From assembly GCF_040530035.1 (NCBI RefSeq), contig NZ_JBEWCD010000002.1, positions 3,083,793 to 3,147,792 of the forward strand: a stretch of DNA of 64,000 bases, given 5' to 3'. The notes beneath the pieces are model-generated. The model was not told the DNA's origin, did no database searches, and worked only from the letters and a program-made list of their open reading frames with translations. The translations under genes and the position numbers were made by a program. The DNA comes from Roseibium sp. HPY-6. Its GTDB lineage: Bacteria; Pseudomonadota; Alphaproteobacteria; Rhizobiales; Stappiaceae. Numbering within the stretch: the first letter of the stretch is position 1; every line of letters begins with the position of its first letter. Below are positions 1-9,850 of the stretch, piece after piece.

Positions 1-123
1 CCCGACGGATTGCTGGTCGAGCGTGACCGTCGCGCGAGCGTCCTCGGAAATTTCGCTGTAGGACTCCAGTTCCTCCTTGAGCGCGATCAGCTTTTCTCTC
101 ACTGCGTCATCGTTGACCGGCAT
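1..123 (-). CDS. DksA/TraR-type zinc-finger protein, N-terminal fragment
   Basis: Only the first 41 codons lie in the window; the gene runs off the left edge. The visible protein starts MPVNDDAVREKLIALKEEL and continues into ISEDARATVTLDQQSVG, which matches the coiled-coil segment of short DksA/TraR-type proteins (the family segment continues as GRLSRMDALQ). Members bind the RNA polymerase secondary channel or are small C4 zinc-finger proteins of unknown role. The zinc finger is outside the window, so it cannot be checked. A GGAG-like ribosome site lies just upstream of the ATG. The family is likely; the exact role is unknown. Confidence 0.7.
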   Translation of the reverse strand, partial: MPVNDDAVREKLIALKEELESYSEISEDARATVTLDQQSVG

Positions 124-286
124 TTTTTCCTCCGGGCTCGAGCATGAAGAAATACGGGAACGCTTGCAAGCAAGCTACTTTTGAGAGCAGGTTTGAGAAA
201 GTGTCTGCGTTAATGACGCACTCGTGACTTTGCGCGCCCGTTTGCCATCTGCGAGAACTGCGCACGAGTTGATCGGAGTTGAGTTT

Positions 287-664
287 ATGAAATTTTTGAA
301 GATGCCCTTAGTCGCTTGTGCCTTGCTGATCGCAAACGGAATGGGCGCATATTCATTTGCAGGCGACGTCGAAATTGTCGAGGCAACCGCGCGCCAATCG
401 GGCGATACCTGGTCGTTTTCTGTAACGCTCAAGCATGGCGACACCGGCTGGGACCACTATGCCGACCTTTGGCGGGTTTATACGCCTGACGGCAAGCTTC
501 TTGGCGAAAGGGTGCTTCTACACCCCCACGTGGAAGAGCAACCCTTCACCCGCTCTCTTTCTGGCGTATCCGTTCCGGACGGGCTGGATGAAGTGATCAT
601 CAGGGCACGCGACAGCGTTCACGGCGTCTCGCCACAGGAGTTCAAACTCAAACTGCCGCGCTAG
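287..664 (+). CDS. conserved secreted protein, unknown function
   Basis: This is a 125-residue protein with an N-terminal signal peptide (MKFLKMPLVACALLIANGMG, probable cleavage after SFA). The mature part contains the segment TGWDHYADLWRVYTPDG followed by HPHVEEQPFTRSL, which I recognise from uncharacterised alphaproteobacterial exported proteins of this size. The open frame extends upstream to 224, but the ATG at 287 is preferred because it puts the signal peptide at the N-terminus. It ends convergently with marC with a four-base overlap of the two stop codons. The function is unknown; its two His-rich turns (GWDHY and HPH) could bind metal, which is a guess. Confidence 0.7.
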   Translation: MKFLKMPLVACALLIANGMGAYSFAGDVEIVEATARQSGDTWSFSVTLKHGDTGWDHYADLWRVYTPDGKLLGERVLLHPHVEEQPFTRSLSGVSVPDGLDEVIIRARDSVHGVSPQEFKLKLPR

Positions 665-1296
665 CCCCGCACAAAGGAAAGTACACCGTCAGCAACAAAC
701 TGCACCGATAGCGCGGCCAGAAGAACGCCGAGCAAGCGGGTGATCACAAGCTGCGCTGTCTCGCCGAGCAGCCTCTCAAGCTTGTCCGCCACAAGAAACG
801 CTCCGAGACTGCTCAGGAGGATAACGGCGATCACACCGCCAAGACCTGCGTAGGCAACCGTGTCCGGAGCCTGGCTGGACAGGAGAATAATAGCTGAAAT
901 GGTTGCTGGTCCCGAAATCAGGGGGATCGCCAGAGGGAAAATTGCCACTTCGTTGACCGTGCCGTGGTGACCCTGCGATTCAACGGCCTTCTCTGCTGTT
1001 TCCGCCTTCCGCTCTTGGCGTTTTCCAAAGACCATTTCTATGGCGATCAAAAACAGCAATATGCCGCCAGCGACACGAAATGCCGAAACGGAAATTCCCA
1101 GGACGTTCAGCACGGTTTGTCCGGACGCATAAAATATCAGAAGAATCCCGGCTGCCGTAAGCGTTGCTCGAACGGCTACTTTTCGCCGGTCCGACTGGCT
1201 CATTCCGGCGGTGACTGCAAGGAACATCGGTGCAAGACCAACAGGGTCAATGGTAACAAAAAGCGTTGCAAACGCATTGATGAAAAAGTCCAGCAT
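661..1296 (-). CDS. MarC family integral membrane protein
   Basis: The 211-residue protein has about six hydrophobic segments and begins LDFFINAFATLFVTIDPVGLAP, the family's typical opening with the conserved DPxG turn. The second half repeats the theme (FPLAIPLISGPATISAIILL), as in other MarC/NAAT proteins, which form an inverted-repeat inner-membrane fold. The substrate is not settled; members were once linked to multiple antibiotic resistance and one archaeal homologue transports amino acids. It faces gyrA back to back with a 214-base divergent gap. Confidence 0.85.
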   Translation of the reverse strand: MLDFFINAFATLFVTIDPVGLAPMFLAVTAGMSQSDRRKVAVRATLTAAGILLIFYASGQTVLNVLGISVSAFRVAGGILLFLIAIEMVFGKRQERKAETAEKAVESQGHHGTVNEVAIFPLAIPLISGPATISAIILLSSQAPDTVAYAGLGGVIAVILLSSLGAFLVADKLERLLGETAQLVITRLLGVLLAALSVQFVADGVLSFVRG

Positions 1297-1510
1297 TTGG
1301 TGTGTCCGTTGCGATCTGAGAGGCTCGGATTCGGCTTTGTTACAGGGGTTTGTAGGTTACTTCGAGTTGCTTTCCGGAAATGATTTTCAAGCCCTGTGAA
1401 TACTTTGTATAAGTCACTGTTATTGAACACATTTTACTTAGACGGAAAAGCCTCCCAAATTTGGCCGCGACCTTTGAATCGGATATAAAAGAACCAGCAA
1501 TAACAAAGAA

Positions 1511-4342
1511 ATGAGTTCTTCCTTGGCTGACCAGGACAACAGCACCCCTTCGGATGGTTTGCCGTCCGACATCAAACCGGTCTCCATTGTCGACGAAATG
1601 AAGCGCAGCTACCTCGATTACGCCATGAGCGTGATCGTGTCGCGTGCGCTTCCGGACGTCCGTGATGGCCTCAAACCTGTTCACCGGCGCATTCTCTACT
1701 CAATGCATGAAAACGGCTACGAGTGGAACAAACCGTACCGCAAATCGGCGCGTGTTGTCGGTGATGTCATCGGTAAGTATCACCCTCATGGTGACAGCGC
1801 GATCTATGAAGCCCTCGTACGCATGGCGCAGAATTTCTCCCTGCGCCTGCCATTGATTGATGGCCAGGGGAATTTCGGTTCCATAGACGGCGATCCCGCC
1901 GCGGCCATGCGTTATACCGAGTGCCGTCTGGAGAAGGTCGCCCACAAGCTGCTGGATGACATCGACAAGGACACGGTCGATTTCCAGGAAAACTACGACA
2001 ACTCGGAAACCGAGCCGGTTGTACTGCCGGCGAAGTTCCCCAACCTGCTCGTCAATGGTGCCGGCGGCATTGCTGTGGGAATGGCGACCAATATTCCGCC
2101 GCACAATCTGGGCGAAGTGATCGATGCCGCGATCGCCGTCATGGAAAATCCGGCCATGACGCTCCCGGAATTGATGGAGATCGTGCCCGGACCCGACTTC
2201 CCAACCGGTGGCATTATTCTCGGACGCGCGGGAATTCGCAACGCTTACGAAACCGGCCGCGGCTCGATCGCGATGCGCGCGAAAGTCGACATTGAAGAAG
2301 TCCGCAAGGATCGTAACGCGCTGATCGTCACGGAGATCCCGTATCAGGTCAACAAGTCGACCATGATCGAGAAAATAGCCGAACTTGTCCGTGACAAGCG
2401 GGTGGAAGGCATTTCCGACATCAGGGACGAGAGTGACCGATCCGGCATGCGGGTCGTTATCGAGCTGAAGCGTGATGCCGTCCCCGATGTGGTCCTGAAC
2501 CAGCTGTACCGCTTCAGTCAGCTGCAGACGTCGTTCGGCGCAAACATGGTTGCTCTTAACGGCGGCAAGCCGGAGCAATTGAACCTCTCGGATATGTTGC
2601 GTGCCTTCGTTGCCTTCCGGGAAGAAGTAGTCCAGCGCCGGACCCGTTACCTTCTCAAGAAGGCGCGCGATCGTGCCCATATCCTCGTTGGACTCGGAAT
2701 TGCGGTTGCCAACATCGACGAAGTCATTCATCTGATCAGGACCGCGCCGGACCCGGCCACCGCCAGGGCCCAATTAATGGAGCGCGACTGGCCGGCGCAT
2801 GACGTCGAGCCCTTGATACGTCTGATCGACGATCCGCGCCATCAGGTACAGGAAGACGGCACCTATAAGCTCTCCGAAGAGCAGGCGCGCGCTATCCTGG
2901 ATCTGCGTCTGCAACGCCTGACAGCTCTCGGGCGTGACGAGATCGACGACGAATTGAAGAAAATCGGTGCGGAAATTTCAGAGTTTCTCGAAATCCTGCG
3001 CTCGCGGGCCCGCATCCAGGAAATCGTTCGCAACGAAATGCTGGAAATCAAGGAAGAGTTCGCGACGCCGCGCCGTACCGAAATCATTGAAGGCGGCGCG
3101 GACTTCGACGACGAAGACCTTATCCAGCGCGAAGACATGGTCGTGACCGTCTCCCATGGCGGATACATCAAGCGTGTACCCCTGGCCACATACAGGGCAC
3201 AGCGCCGTGGCGGCAAAGGCCGCGCCGGCATGGCGACCAAGGACGAGGATTTCGTAACGCGCCTTTTTGTCGCCAACACGCACACGCCGGTGCTGTTCTT
3301 CTCGTCCCGCGGCATTTGCTACAAAATGAAAGTCTGGCGTCTGCCGCAGGGCGGACCGACATCGCGTGGCAAGGCACTTGTCAACATGCTGCCGCTGGAA
3401 CAGGGCGAGCAGATCACATCCATCCTGCCCTTGCCGGAAGACGAGGACAGCTGGGCAAATCTCGACGTCATGTTCGCGACGATTCGCGGCACGGTGCGCC
3501 GGAACAAACTCTCCGATTTCGTCAACATCAACCGGAACGGCAAGATTGCGATGAAACTGGAAGAGGGCGATGGCATTGTCGGCGTCGACACCTGTTCCGA
3601 ACACAACGATGTCATGCTGACCACCAATTCCGGACAATGCATCCGCTTCCCCGTGACAGACGTTCGGGTGTTTGCGGGACGAAATTCTGTGGGTGTGCGT
3701 GGTATCCGGCTTTCCGACGACGACCGCGTGATCTCCATGCAGATCCTGCACCACATCGACGTTGAGGCCGAGGAGCGGGCCGCCTATCTGAAACTTTCCC
3801 GCGCCATGCGCGGTGAAGCTGACGAAAACGGCGGCGCCGCCGACGAGGATGGCGTTGTTGCCGGCGATCTGTCCCAGGAACGATATGCCCAGATGAGCGC
3901 TGCGGAGCAGATCATTCTGACTGTGTCGGAGAACGGGTATGGAAAACGGACGTCCTCGTTCGAGTACCGCGTCACTGGCCGCGGCGGTAAAGGCATTACG
4001 GCGATGGCCGTCAATCAGCGCAATGGCGGTTTGATTGCATCTTTCCCGGTTGAGGACAGTCACCAGATCATGTTGGTCACAGATGGTGGACAGCTGATCC
4101 GGTGTCCTGTCGACGGCATTCGTATTGCCGGCCGGGCGACGCAGGGCGTCATCGTTTTCAAGACCGCCGCAGAAGAGAAGGTCGTTGCCGTCGAAGGCAT
4201 CTCTGAAGTGGATGAGGAAGAATTCGCTGAAGAAGGCGAAGCAGGTGAAGAAAACAGCGACGCCGAAGGTAGCGAAGAACAGGGCGACACGTCGGGCAAC
4301 AATGAGGATGACACGGGCTCTGGTGAAGCTCCCGAAAGCTGA
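1511..4342 (+). CDS. gyrA: DNA gyrase subunit A
   Basis: GyrA (943 residues) forms the DNA-breaking and wrapping subunit of gyrase, an A2B2 type II topoisomerase. The catalytic tyrosine is Tyr135 in AAMRYTE (E. coli Tyr122). The quinolone region [15 protein letters not shown] has Ser96 (E. coli Ser83) and Glu100 (E. coli Asp87). The GyrA box that permits wrapping is present as QRRGGKG, and several beta-pinwheel blades follow. An insertion of about 40 residues rich in Glu/Asp/Ala (around residues 750-795) and a very acidic C-terminal tail (about residues 895-943) make it longer than E. coli GyrA (875). The ATG at 1511 has no strong Shine-Dalgarno but gives the usual N-terminus. Confidence 0.97.
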   Translation: MSSSLADQDNSTPSDGLPSDIKPVSIVDEMKRSYLDYAMSVIVSRALPDVRDGLKPVHRRILYSMHENGYEWNKPYRKSARVVGDVIGKYHPHGDSAIYEALVRMAQNFSLRLPLIDGQGNFGSIDGDPAAAMRYTECRLEKVAHKLLDDIDKDTVDFQENYDNSETEPVVLPAKFPNLLVNGAGGIAVGMATNIPPHNLGEVIDAAIAVMENPAMTLPELMEIVPGPDFPTGGIILGRAGIRNAYETGRGSIAMRAKVDIEEVRKDRNALIVTEIPYQVNKSTMIEKIAELVRDKRVEGISDIRDESDRSGMRVVIELKRDAVPDVVLNQLYRFSQLQTSFGANMVALNGGKPEQLNLSDMLRAFVAFREEVVQRRTRYLLKKARDRAHILVGLGIAVANIDEVIHLIRTAPDPATARAQLMERDWPAHDVEPLIRLIDDPRHQVQEDGTYKLSEEQARAILDLRLQRLTALGRDEIDDELKKIGAEISEFLEILRSRARIQEIVRNEMLEIKEEFATPRRTEIIEGGADFDDEDLIQREDMVVTVSHGGYIKRVPLATYRAQRRGGKGRAGMATKDEDFVTRLFVANTHTPVLFFSSRGICYKMKVWRLPQGGPTSRGKALVNMLPLEQGEQITSILPLPEDEDSWANLDVMFATIRGTVRRNKLSDFVNINRNGKIAMKLEEGDGIVGVDTCSEHNDVMLTTNSGQCIRFPVTDVRVFAGRNSVGVRGIRLSDDDRVISMQILHHIDVEAEERAAYLKLSRAMRGEADENGGAADEDGVVAGDLSQERYAQMSAAEQIILTVSENGYGKRTSSFEYRVTGRGGKGITAMAVNQRNGGLIASFPVEDSHQIMLVTDGGQLIRCPVDGIRIAGRATQGVIVFKTAAEEKVVAVEGISEVDEEEFAEEGEAGEENSDAEGSEEQGDTSGNNEDDTGSGEAPES

Positions 4343-4365
4343 CCCGGCTGTTTGACACAGCCTAA

Positions 4366-4411
4366 AACGACAACAGCGGCCAGGGTGGAACCTGAGCCGC
4401 TGTTTGCCGTT
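4366..4411 (-). terminator. hairpin between gyrA and the 4445 gene, terminator-like on the minus strand
   Basis: Positions 4366-4380 and 4396-4411 form an imperfect stem (AACGACAACAGCGGC against GCCGCTGTTTGCCGTT) with a loop of about 15 bases. On the minus strand it is followed by GTTTTAG, so it may terminate the minus-strand gene ending at 4445. It also lies 24 bases after the gyrA stop and could serve both. Confidence 0.5.
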
Positions 4412-4444
4412 ACGGGGGGAGGTAAGTTGGAGGTACTAGCTTGG

Positions 4445-4858
4445 TTAGTTCGTCGGGAATCTTGCGAGAATGGTTTCGTTGACGGACGGCGTCTTCTGCT
4501 CAACCGTGACGAAGGAAACGTTGCGGACCTTGTTGGCACCGGTCAGAGATGCTGCACAGTCTTCGCTCCATGCGCCCCATGCCTGAGAATCGCATTTGTC
4601 GGCAACCTTTGACGTTGAGATCCGGTCGGATTTCGTTGCGGTCAAACCCTGTGTAGCCAGGCTGGTCAGATCTTCTGCCTGCGAAGCGTTGCTCGGGTGC
4701 ATGCTCATCATGCCAGCTGCAATCATCGTCAGAAGTGCGAGTACAAATACCGCAGTCATTTTGAGATGGACCATTCTGTCCGAAGCCTTTGCCTGAAACG
4801 CAAACGGTTGCGTCGGCTTCTGGCCGGCGGTTGAACTTGAAGTAACGTAGCTCCTCAT
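4445..4858 (-). CDS. small membrane-anchored or exported protein, unknown function
   Basis: This 137-residue protein has one hydrophobic segment (about residues 34-52, MTAVFVLALLTMIAAGMMSM) preceded by a polar 30-residue N-terminus. The C-terminal part contains TKSDRISTSKVADKCDSQAWGAWSEDC, with two cysteines that could form a disulfide. This resembles short KSDR-containing envelope proteins of rhizobia-like bacteria that have no assigned role. The upstream region carries a perfect CRP-type palindrome at 4925-4940. I do not recognise a domain. Confidence 0.6.
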   Translation of the reverse strand: MRSYVTSSSTAGQKPTQPFAFQAKASDRMVHLKMTAVFVLALLTMIAAGMMSMHPSNASQAEDLTSLATQGLTATKSDRISTSKVADKCDSQAWGAWSEDCAASLTGANKVRNVSFVTVEQKTPSVNETILARFPTN

Positions 4859-4924
4859 GATTCTGGCTCCTGCTCACGCCTTGTTTCTGATGAAGACACC
4901 TTGGCCTATTGATGAAAAGACTTA

Positions 4925-4940
4925 TGTGATGGCAGTCACA
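4925..4940. promoter_or_regulatory. CRP-type operator TGTGA-N6-TCACA
   Basis: The sequence TGTGATGGCAGTCACA is an exact match to the CRP consensus half-sites with the correct six-base spacer. It lies in the divergent gap between the exported-protein gene (start 4858) and coaD (start near 5016), 67 bases from the former and 76 from the latter. Either gene could be the target; the distance to the minus-strand gene fits class I or II activation. Confidence 0.55.
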
Positions 4941-5015
4941 CATTGTCGGGTGTTTGCAAAAATACCGATTGGCCCCGTGTTTTCCTTGTGAGGCGCCTGC
5001 AGGCGGAGTATGGAA

Positions 5016-5528
5016 ATGGCCATGACACGCATTGCGCTATACCCGGGCTCCTTTGATCCCGTTACAAACGGCCATATCGACATTTTGCATCAGGCACTTG
5101 CTCTTGCGGACAAAGTCGTGGTCGCCATTGGCATACATCCCGGCAAATCTCCTCTATTTTCGTTTGAAGAGCGGGTTCAGCTCATACACGCGTCAGCTCG
5201 CGCGGAATTCAGCGCTGACGAGGCGGATCGGATTGAAGTGATTTCTTTTTCAAACCTGGTAATCGATACCGCGCGTGAACAACGAGCGGCCTATCTGGTG
5301 CGCGGTTTGAGGGATGGAACCGATCTGGATTATGAAATGCAGATGGCTGGCATGAATTCGACGCTTGAGCCCGAAATCCGGACAGTGTTTCTGCCGGCAT
5401 CACCAAACGTGCGCCACATCACCGCCACCTTGGTAAGGCAAATCGCGAAGATGGGCGGAGAGATCTCCGCATTTGTTCCGAACCCTGTTGCAGAGCCGCT
5501 GCGGAGCCGCGCGCGGCCGGACAGCTGA
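5016..5528 (+). CDS. coaD: phosphopantetheine adenylyltransferase
   Basis: CoaD transfers AMP from ATP to 4'-phosphopantetheine, giving dephospho-CoA, the fourth step of coenzyme A synthesis. The nucleotidyltransferase signature is seen at the N-terminus ([16 protein letters not shown], with the TxGH motif) and the second substrate region as [20 protein letters not shown]. Length (170) is normal. Three in-frame ATGs lie at 5010, 5016 and 5022. The GGCGGAG site at 5002-5008 is too near 5010 and is best spaced for 5016, so that start was chosen. It is followed 38 bases later by two cyclophilin genes. Confidence 0.95.
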   Translation: MAMTRIALYPGSFDPVTNGHIDILHQALALADKVVVAIGIHPGKSPLFSFEERVQLIHASARAEFSADEADRIEVISFSNLVIDTAREQRAAYLVRGLRDGTDLDYEMQMAGMNSTLEPEIRTVFLPASPNVRHITATLVRQIAKMGGEISAFVPNPVAEPLRSRARPDS

Positions 5529-5566
5529 AACCTCACCTTTTCTGACCTGAACTTTAGGAGTCACCA

Positions 5567-6106
5567 GTGTCACGACTAATTGCAATGTTCGCCATCATGG
5601 CGTCCTTGGTTTTCCTTCCGGCAGTTGCAAGCGCTCAAGGCAACGATCCCGACAACACGCTCTACCTCGATCTGAAGGATGGCCGAGTTGTCATTCAACT
5701 GCGCCCCGACCTTGCACCGAACCACGTTGAACGCGTCAAGAAGCTCGCCAGTGAAGGTTTTTACGACGGAATCATTTTTCACAGGGTCATTGACGGTTTC
5801 ATGGCGCAGACCGGAGACCCGACAGGCACGGGCCGCGGCGGGTCCAACGAACCCGATTTGGCGCAGGAGTTTTCGCCAGCGCCTTTCCGGCGCGGTACGC
5901 TCGGCATGGCGCGCTCATCAGACCCGAACAGCGCCAATTCGCAATTTTTCATCATGTTCGCCGATGGTGACTGGCTGAACGGTCAATACACCGTCTTTGG
6001 CGAAGTGATTGACGGGATGCAATATATCGACAATATCACGCGCGGCGAGCCGCCTGCCAATCCGGACAAGATCGTCAAGATGCGCGTTGCAAAAGACGCA
6101 CAGTAA
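5567..6106 (+). CDS. exported peptidyl-prolyl cis-trans isomerase (cyclophilin type)
   Basis: This 179-residue cyclophilin has a signal peptide (residues 1-23, ending AVASAQG), so it should act in the periplasm on prolyl peptide bonds. Family hallmarks are FHRVIDGFMAQTGDPTGTGRGGS and the core FFIMFADGDWLNGQYTVFGEV. The GTG start is supported by an AGGAG site nine bases upstream. The next gene is a cytoplasmic paralogue, and the two share long identical stretches (such as FYDGI followed by FHRVIDGFMAQTG), which points to tandem duplication with gain or loss of the signal peptide. Confidence 0.93.
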   Translation: MSRLIAMFAIMASLVFLPAVASAQGNDPDNTLYLDLKDGRVVIQLRPDLAPNHVERVKKLASEGFYDGIIFHRVIDGFMAQTGDPTGTGRGGSNEPDLAQEFSPAPFRRGTLGMARSSDPNSANSQFFIMFADGDWLNGQYTVFGEVIDGMQYIDNITRGEPPANPDKIVKMRVAKDAQ

Positions 6107-6150
6107 TCAAAAACAGACAAGCCCCGACAAAAGGACCGAAGGAGTCAGAC

Positions 6151-6624
6151 ATGGCTGAAATCAAAGATGCCGAGAACACTCTTCTCATGGAAACAAGCCA
6201 GGGATCGATCGTGATCGAATTGAAGCCGGATCTCGCGCCCGGCCACGTCGCCCGCATCAAAGAACTGGTACGCGAAGGGTTTTACGACGGCATTGTGTTC
6301 CACCGTGTCATTGACGGTTTCATGGCTCAGACCGGTTGCCCGCAGGGAACCGGCACAGGCGGATCCGGACAAAAACTGAAAGCGGAGTTCAGCGACTACA
6401 AACATGTTCGCGGGACGTGCTCGATGGCTCGGGCGATGGACCCGAATTCGGGCGACAGCCAGTTTTTCATCTGTTTCACCGACGCCCCATGGCTCGACGG
6501 ACAGTACACTGTCTGGGGCGAAGTGGTTGAAGGCATGGACAATGTCGACAAGATCAAGCGTGGCGAACCTGTTGTGGACCCGGACAATATCGTTTCGTTG
6601 AAAGTTGCAGCTGACGCTGCCTAA
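6151..6624 (+). CDS. ppiB: cytoplasmic peptidyl-prolyl cis-trans isomerase B
   Basis: This 157-residue cyclophilin lacks a signal peptide and should catalyse prolyl isomerisation in the cytoplasm. It shows FHRVIDGFMAQTGCPQGTGTGGSG, the active-site region FFICFTDAPWLDGQYTVWGEV and ends with the usual VSLKVAADA-type strand. A good AAGGAGT site precedes the ATG. It follows its exported paralogue by 44 bases, probably in one transcript, and is closed by a strong terminator. Confidence 0.94.
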   Translation: MAEIKDAENTLLMETSQGSIVIELKPDLAPGHVARIKELVREGFYDGIVFHRVIDGFMAQTGCPQGTGTGGSGQKLKAEFSDYKHVRGTCSMARAMDPNSGDSQFFICFTDAPWLDGQYTVWGEVVEGMDNVDKIKRGEPVVDPDNIVSLKVAADAA

Positions 6625-6645
6625 TTTCGAATCCTGAAGGTTTTT

Positions 6646-6680
6646 GCAGCGCGGACGCATGTGCCGCGCTGCTTTTGTTT
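6646..6680 (+). terminator. Rho-independent terminator after ppiB
   Basis: GCAGCGCGG (6646-6654) pairs perfectly with CCGCGCTGC (6664-6672) around a nine-base loop and is followed by TTTTGTTT. It ends the coaD-cyclophilin transcription unit before queA. Confidence 0.85.
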
Positions 6681-6810
6681 GACAGCGGCACAACTGCGGT
6701 TGACCGTCCTTCGCTCGCTGTTTATGAGCCGCTCAGTAAAGTTGGGCATCGACCGCGGATACGGTCTTCAACCCTGATCTCCAGATACAAAGCGGATTGA
6801 ATTTAGCGCC

Positions 6811-7896
6811 ATGCGCGTCGAAGAGTTTGATTTCCAACTGCCGAACGATCGGATAGCACTGCGCCCGGCACGGCCGCGCGATGCGGCTCGGATGCTGGTT
6901 GTCCGACCGCATGATACCCCAACGTTCCAGGACGAGGGCGTTCGTGATCTGCCTAGCCTCTTACAGCCGGGAGATGCTCTGGTCTTCAATGACACCAAGG
7001 TTATTCCGGCACAGCTGGAGGGATACCGGACACGGGAAGGTGTTCGGGCCGGTGTCGGTGTTACGCTTCACATGCGGACCGGTCATGACCGGTGGCGTGC
7101 CTTTGCGCGGCCGGCCAAAAAGCTGAAGGTCGCCGATCTGGTTGTGTTCGAAAGCGATCAGGCACGACTGAGCGCACGTGTTGCGGAAAAATCTGAAGGC
7201 GGTGAAGTTCTCCTGGTGTTTGATGAATCCGGTCCAGAACTTGATGCTGCAATCGCGTCGGTCGGCCATATTCCGTTGCCGCCCTATATCGCGCAGAAAC
7301 GAGCGGAAGATGCGCAGGACAGGCTGGACTACCAGACGATATTTGCACAAAAAGATGGGGCCGTTGCAGCCCCGACGGCCGGTTTGCACTTCACCCCGGA
7401 ACTGCTTGCTGCGCTTGCGGAAAGAGGCATTGAAACGCATCGCGTGACACTGCACGTGGGAGCGGGAACCTTCCTGCCGGTTAAAGCCGACGATACCGAC
7501 GACCACAAGATGCACGCAGAATGGGGCGAAGTGTCTGAAAAAACGGCTGAGGCACTGCTTTCGGTCAAGGCGCGGGGCAACAAAGTGGTGAGCGTTGGGA
7601 CGACCTCACTGCGCATCCTGGAGAGCTCAGCTCAAAAGAGCGGCGAAATAAGTGCTTTTTCTGGCGAAACCTCGATATTCATTACACCGGGCTACCTGTT
7701 CAGGGCGATCGATGCGCTGATGACGAACTTTCATCTTCCAAAGTCGACCCTGTTCATGCTCGTATCCGCATTTTCAGGTCTTGAAACCATGCGCGCGGCG
7801 TACGAACACGCAATAGAGAACAAATACCGGTTTTACAGCTACGGGGATTCGTCGTTGCTGTTTCCCGCCGGTTCCATACAACAAGAAACCCCATGA
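6811..7896 (+). CDS. queA: S-adenosylmethionine:tRNA ribosyltransferase-isomerase
   Basis: QueA transfers and isomerises the ribosyl part of SAM onto preQ1-modified tRNA, giving epoxyqueuosine at the wobble position. The 361-residue protein starts [20 protein letters not shown] and contains the family blocks [23 protein letters not shown] and [11 protein letters not shown]. Its last four bases overlap the start of tgt, so the two queuosine enzymes are translationally coupled. Confidence 0.96.
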   Translation: MRVEEFDFQLPNDRIALRPARPRDAARMLVVRPHDTPTFQDEGVRDLPSLLQPGDALVFNDTKVIPAQLEGYRTREGVRAGVGVTLHMRTGHDRWRAFARPAKKLKVADLVVFESDQARLSARVAEKSEGGEVLLVFDESGPELDAAIASVGHIPLPPYIAQKRAEDAQDRLDYQTIFAQKDGAVAAPTAGLHFTPELLAALAERGIETHRVTLHVGAGTFLPVKADDTDDHKMHAEWGEVSEKTAEALLSVKARGNKVVSVGTTSLRILESSAQKSGEISAFSGETSIFITPGYLFRAIDALMTNFHLPKSTLFMLVSAFSGLETMRAAYEHAIENKYRFYSYGDSSLLFPAGSIQQETP

Positions 7897-9044
7897 CCGA
7901 CACGCACAACACATTCAGTTTCCGCCTGACAAAGACCGATGGGCAGGCCCGCCGGGGGGAAATCACAACACCACACGGGGTTGTTCGCACGCCCGCCTTC
8001 ATGCCGGTCGGCACACAAGCGACCGTGAAGGCTATGTATCCGGGTCAGGTCCGTGAAACAGGCGCGGATGTGGTGCTCGGCAATACCTATCATCTGATGC
8101 TCAGACCGACCGCTGAACGCGTACAGCGTCTCGGTGGCCTGCATAAATTCATGAATTGGCCCCACACGATCCTCACGGACAGTGGCGGCTTTCAGGTTAT
8201 GTCGCTGGCACAACTGCGCAAGCTCGACGAGGACGGCGTTCGGTTTCAGAGCCATATCGATGGCCAGAAATATAACCTTACCCCCGAACGTTCTGTTGAA
8301 ATTCAGGGGCTTCTCGGATCGGACATCCAGATGCAGCTGGATGAGTGCATCAAGCTCCCGAGCCCGAAGGAAGAAGTTCAACGCGCTATGGAACTGTCGT
8401 TGAGATGGGCCGTGCGTTCAAGGAAGCAGTTTGAAGACATGGGCGGCCCCAAAAAAGGGCAGGGGCTTTACGGCATTGTTCAGGGAGGCGATCAACCCGA
8501 CCTAAGGATTCGGTCCGCCGAAGAACTTGCGAAACTGCCGTTTGAAGGTTTTTCCGTCGGCGGTCTGGCTGTTGGTGAACCCCAGGACGTAATGCTGCAG
8601 ATGCTTGATATCACCACCCCGGTGATGCCGGTAGACAAACCGCGCTACCTGATGGGCGTGGGGACACCTGATGATCTGCTGGAAAGTGTCAAGCGGGGCA
8701 TCGACCAGTTCGACTGTGTTATGCCGACCCGTGCCGGACGCCACGGTTTGGCGTATACGAAATTCGGGAAAGTGAATCTCAAGAACGCCCGGCACCAAGA
8801 GGACCCGCGCCCACTGGATGCAGAAAACGTCTGTCCGGCTGCCAACACTTACAGTCGCGCCTACTTGCACCACCTGGTTCGAACGGGCGAAGGCTTGGCT
8901 GGCATGCTGTTAACGTGGAACAACATTGCCTACTACCAGCAACTCATGCAGGGCATGCGGGACGCCATTGACGAGGGGCGTTTCGAGGATTTCTACGCAG
9001 AGACAAAAGACAACTGGGCGCGGGGAGATATCCCCGCGCTCTAA
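7893..9044 (+). CDS. tgt: queuine/preQ1 tRNA-guanine transglycosylase, zinc site apparently lost
   Basis: Tgt swaps guanine-34 for preQ1 in tRNAs with GUN anticodons. The 383-residue protein keeps the catalytic aspartates: Asp96 in LTDSGGFQ and Asp274 in [12 protein letters not shown]. The structural zinc site does not fit the family pattern CxCx2C plus His. Aligning on SRAYLHHL, the four ligands of the Zymomonas enzyme (Cys318, Cys320, Cys323, His349) correspond to Asn312, Cys314, Ala317 and Asn343, so three of four are gone. I believe related alphaproteobacteria carry a similar CPAA-type sequence, so this may be a lineage form that is still active. The 3' end carries a nine-base-pair hairpin (9018-9039). 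Confidence 0.95.
   Translation: MTDTHNTFSFRLTKTDGQARRGEITTPHGVVRTPAFMPVGTQATVKAMYPGQVRETGADVVLGNTYHLMLRPTAERVQRLGGLHKFMNWPHTILTDSGGFQVMSLAQLRKLDEDGVRFQSHIDGQKYNLTPERSVEIQGLLGSDIQMQLDECIKLPSPKEEVQRAMELSLRWAVRSRKQFEDMGGPKKGQGLYGIVQGGDQPDLRIRSAEELAKLPFEGFSVGGLAVGEPQDVMLQMLDITTPVMPVDKPRYLMGVGTPDDLLESVKRGIDQFDCVMPTRAGRHGLAYTKFGKVNLKNARHQEDPRPLDAENVCPAANTYSRAYLHHLVRTGEGLAGMLLTWNNIAYYQQLMQGMRDAIDEGRFEDFYAETKDNWARGDIPAL
9018..9039. terminator. GC-rich hairpin at the tgt end, possible terminator without U-tract
   Basis: GCGCGGGGA (9018-9026) pairs perfectly with TCCCCGCGC (9031-9039) across a GATA loop, inside the last codons of tgt. It lies between convergent genes (tgt and the DUF4864 gene, 14 bases apart). 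No T-run follows on either strand, so it may pause or stabilise mRNA ends rather than terminate on its own. Confidence 0.4.
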
Positions 9045-9058
9045 CGACACAGGCCGGT

Positions 9059-9490
9059 TTAGGCGGCAAAACCGTCCGATTTGGTCAGATAACAACCCGA
9101 TATCCGCCAGCTGCCGTCTTCCTGCTGTTCGAAACTGTAGAGCGCGAGCCAATTGCGGCCCTTAGGCCCGATGACGTAGACCTCCTGGGTCGGTCCGAGT
9201 TGTGTCATCTTGGATTGTCCGAAGGTCACGCTCTTTGGATTGTAGACAGGTTGATATCCTTGGCGGACCATTTCCATGAACATTTCAGGCGACTGGAACT
9301 TCTGCTGAAGAGAATTTGTTGCAAACGAGTAGGCGGCCTTGGCGTTGCCAGCCGCAAATGCACTCATCTGGTTTTTGATGATGTTCTGAAAGGCATCGCT
9401 GTCCAGGCTGCCTTCAGCGAAAGCCGAACCGGACATCAGCCCGGCAAGTCCCGCCGCAGCGAGTGTTTTCCAGAATTGAAATCGCGCCAT
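9059..9490 (-). CDS. DUF4864 family exported protein
   Basis: The 143-residue protein has a signal peptide (about residues 1-25, ending GSAFA) and then a small alpha/beta domain of the nuclear-transport-factor-2-like type: FQNIIKNQMSAFAAGNAKAAYSFATNSLQQ and a C-terminal strand set EVYVIGPKGRNWLALYSFEQQEDGSWRI. This matches the DUF4864 family of alphaproteobacteria, for which no reaction is known. It converges on tgt. Confidence 0.8.
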   Translation of the reverse strand: MARFQFWKTLAAAGLAGLMSGSAFAEGSLDSDAFQNIIKNQMSAFAAGNAKAAYSFATNSLQQKFQSPEMFMEMVRQGYQPVYNPKSVTFGQSKMTQLGPTQEVYVIGPKGRNWLALYSFEQQEDGSWRISGCYLTKSDGFAA

Positions 9491-9850
9491 TCTCGCATCC
9501 CCCGTTCCTGAAACATGTCCAAGTGTACGGTGAAGCCATCGGTTTGGATTGCCTATTTAGAGTTCTTCCACGAGTGAATAAGTGGCAAAACTGTCTGTTT
9601 TCCAGGCACTAACGGAGACTTCTGAGTATTAGCCGGGACATCATTTGGAATTAAGATCAAAATAGATGAATAAAATCAGAGGAATGCACGAGCACGCGCC
9701 TGAACAGTCGTGTACACCGCCTGCGGTCTCTTGCCATTTTGGGAAGGACTTCAAAAAGTTACTTTTTGGCGCTGGCTTGCGATATCCTTAGAACCGCACT
9801 GTAAAATCTTCCGATGAAAGAGCTTGTCCGGGTAAATGCGCCTGGCCTTC
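9491..9850. other. non-coding gap between the DUF4864 gene and galU
   Basis: About 360 bases upstream of the minus-strand DUF4864 gene hold no convincing open frame on either strand. The galU terminator lies at its right end. I see no clear operator or structured RNA. Confidence 0.4.
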
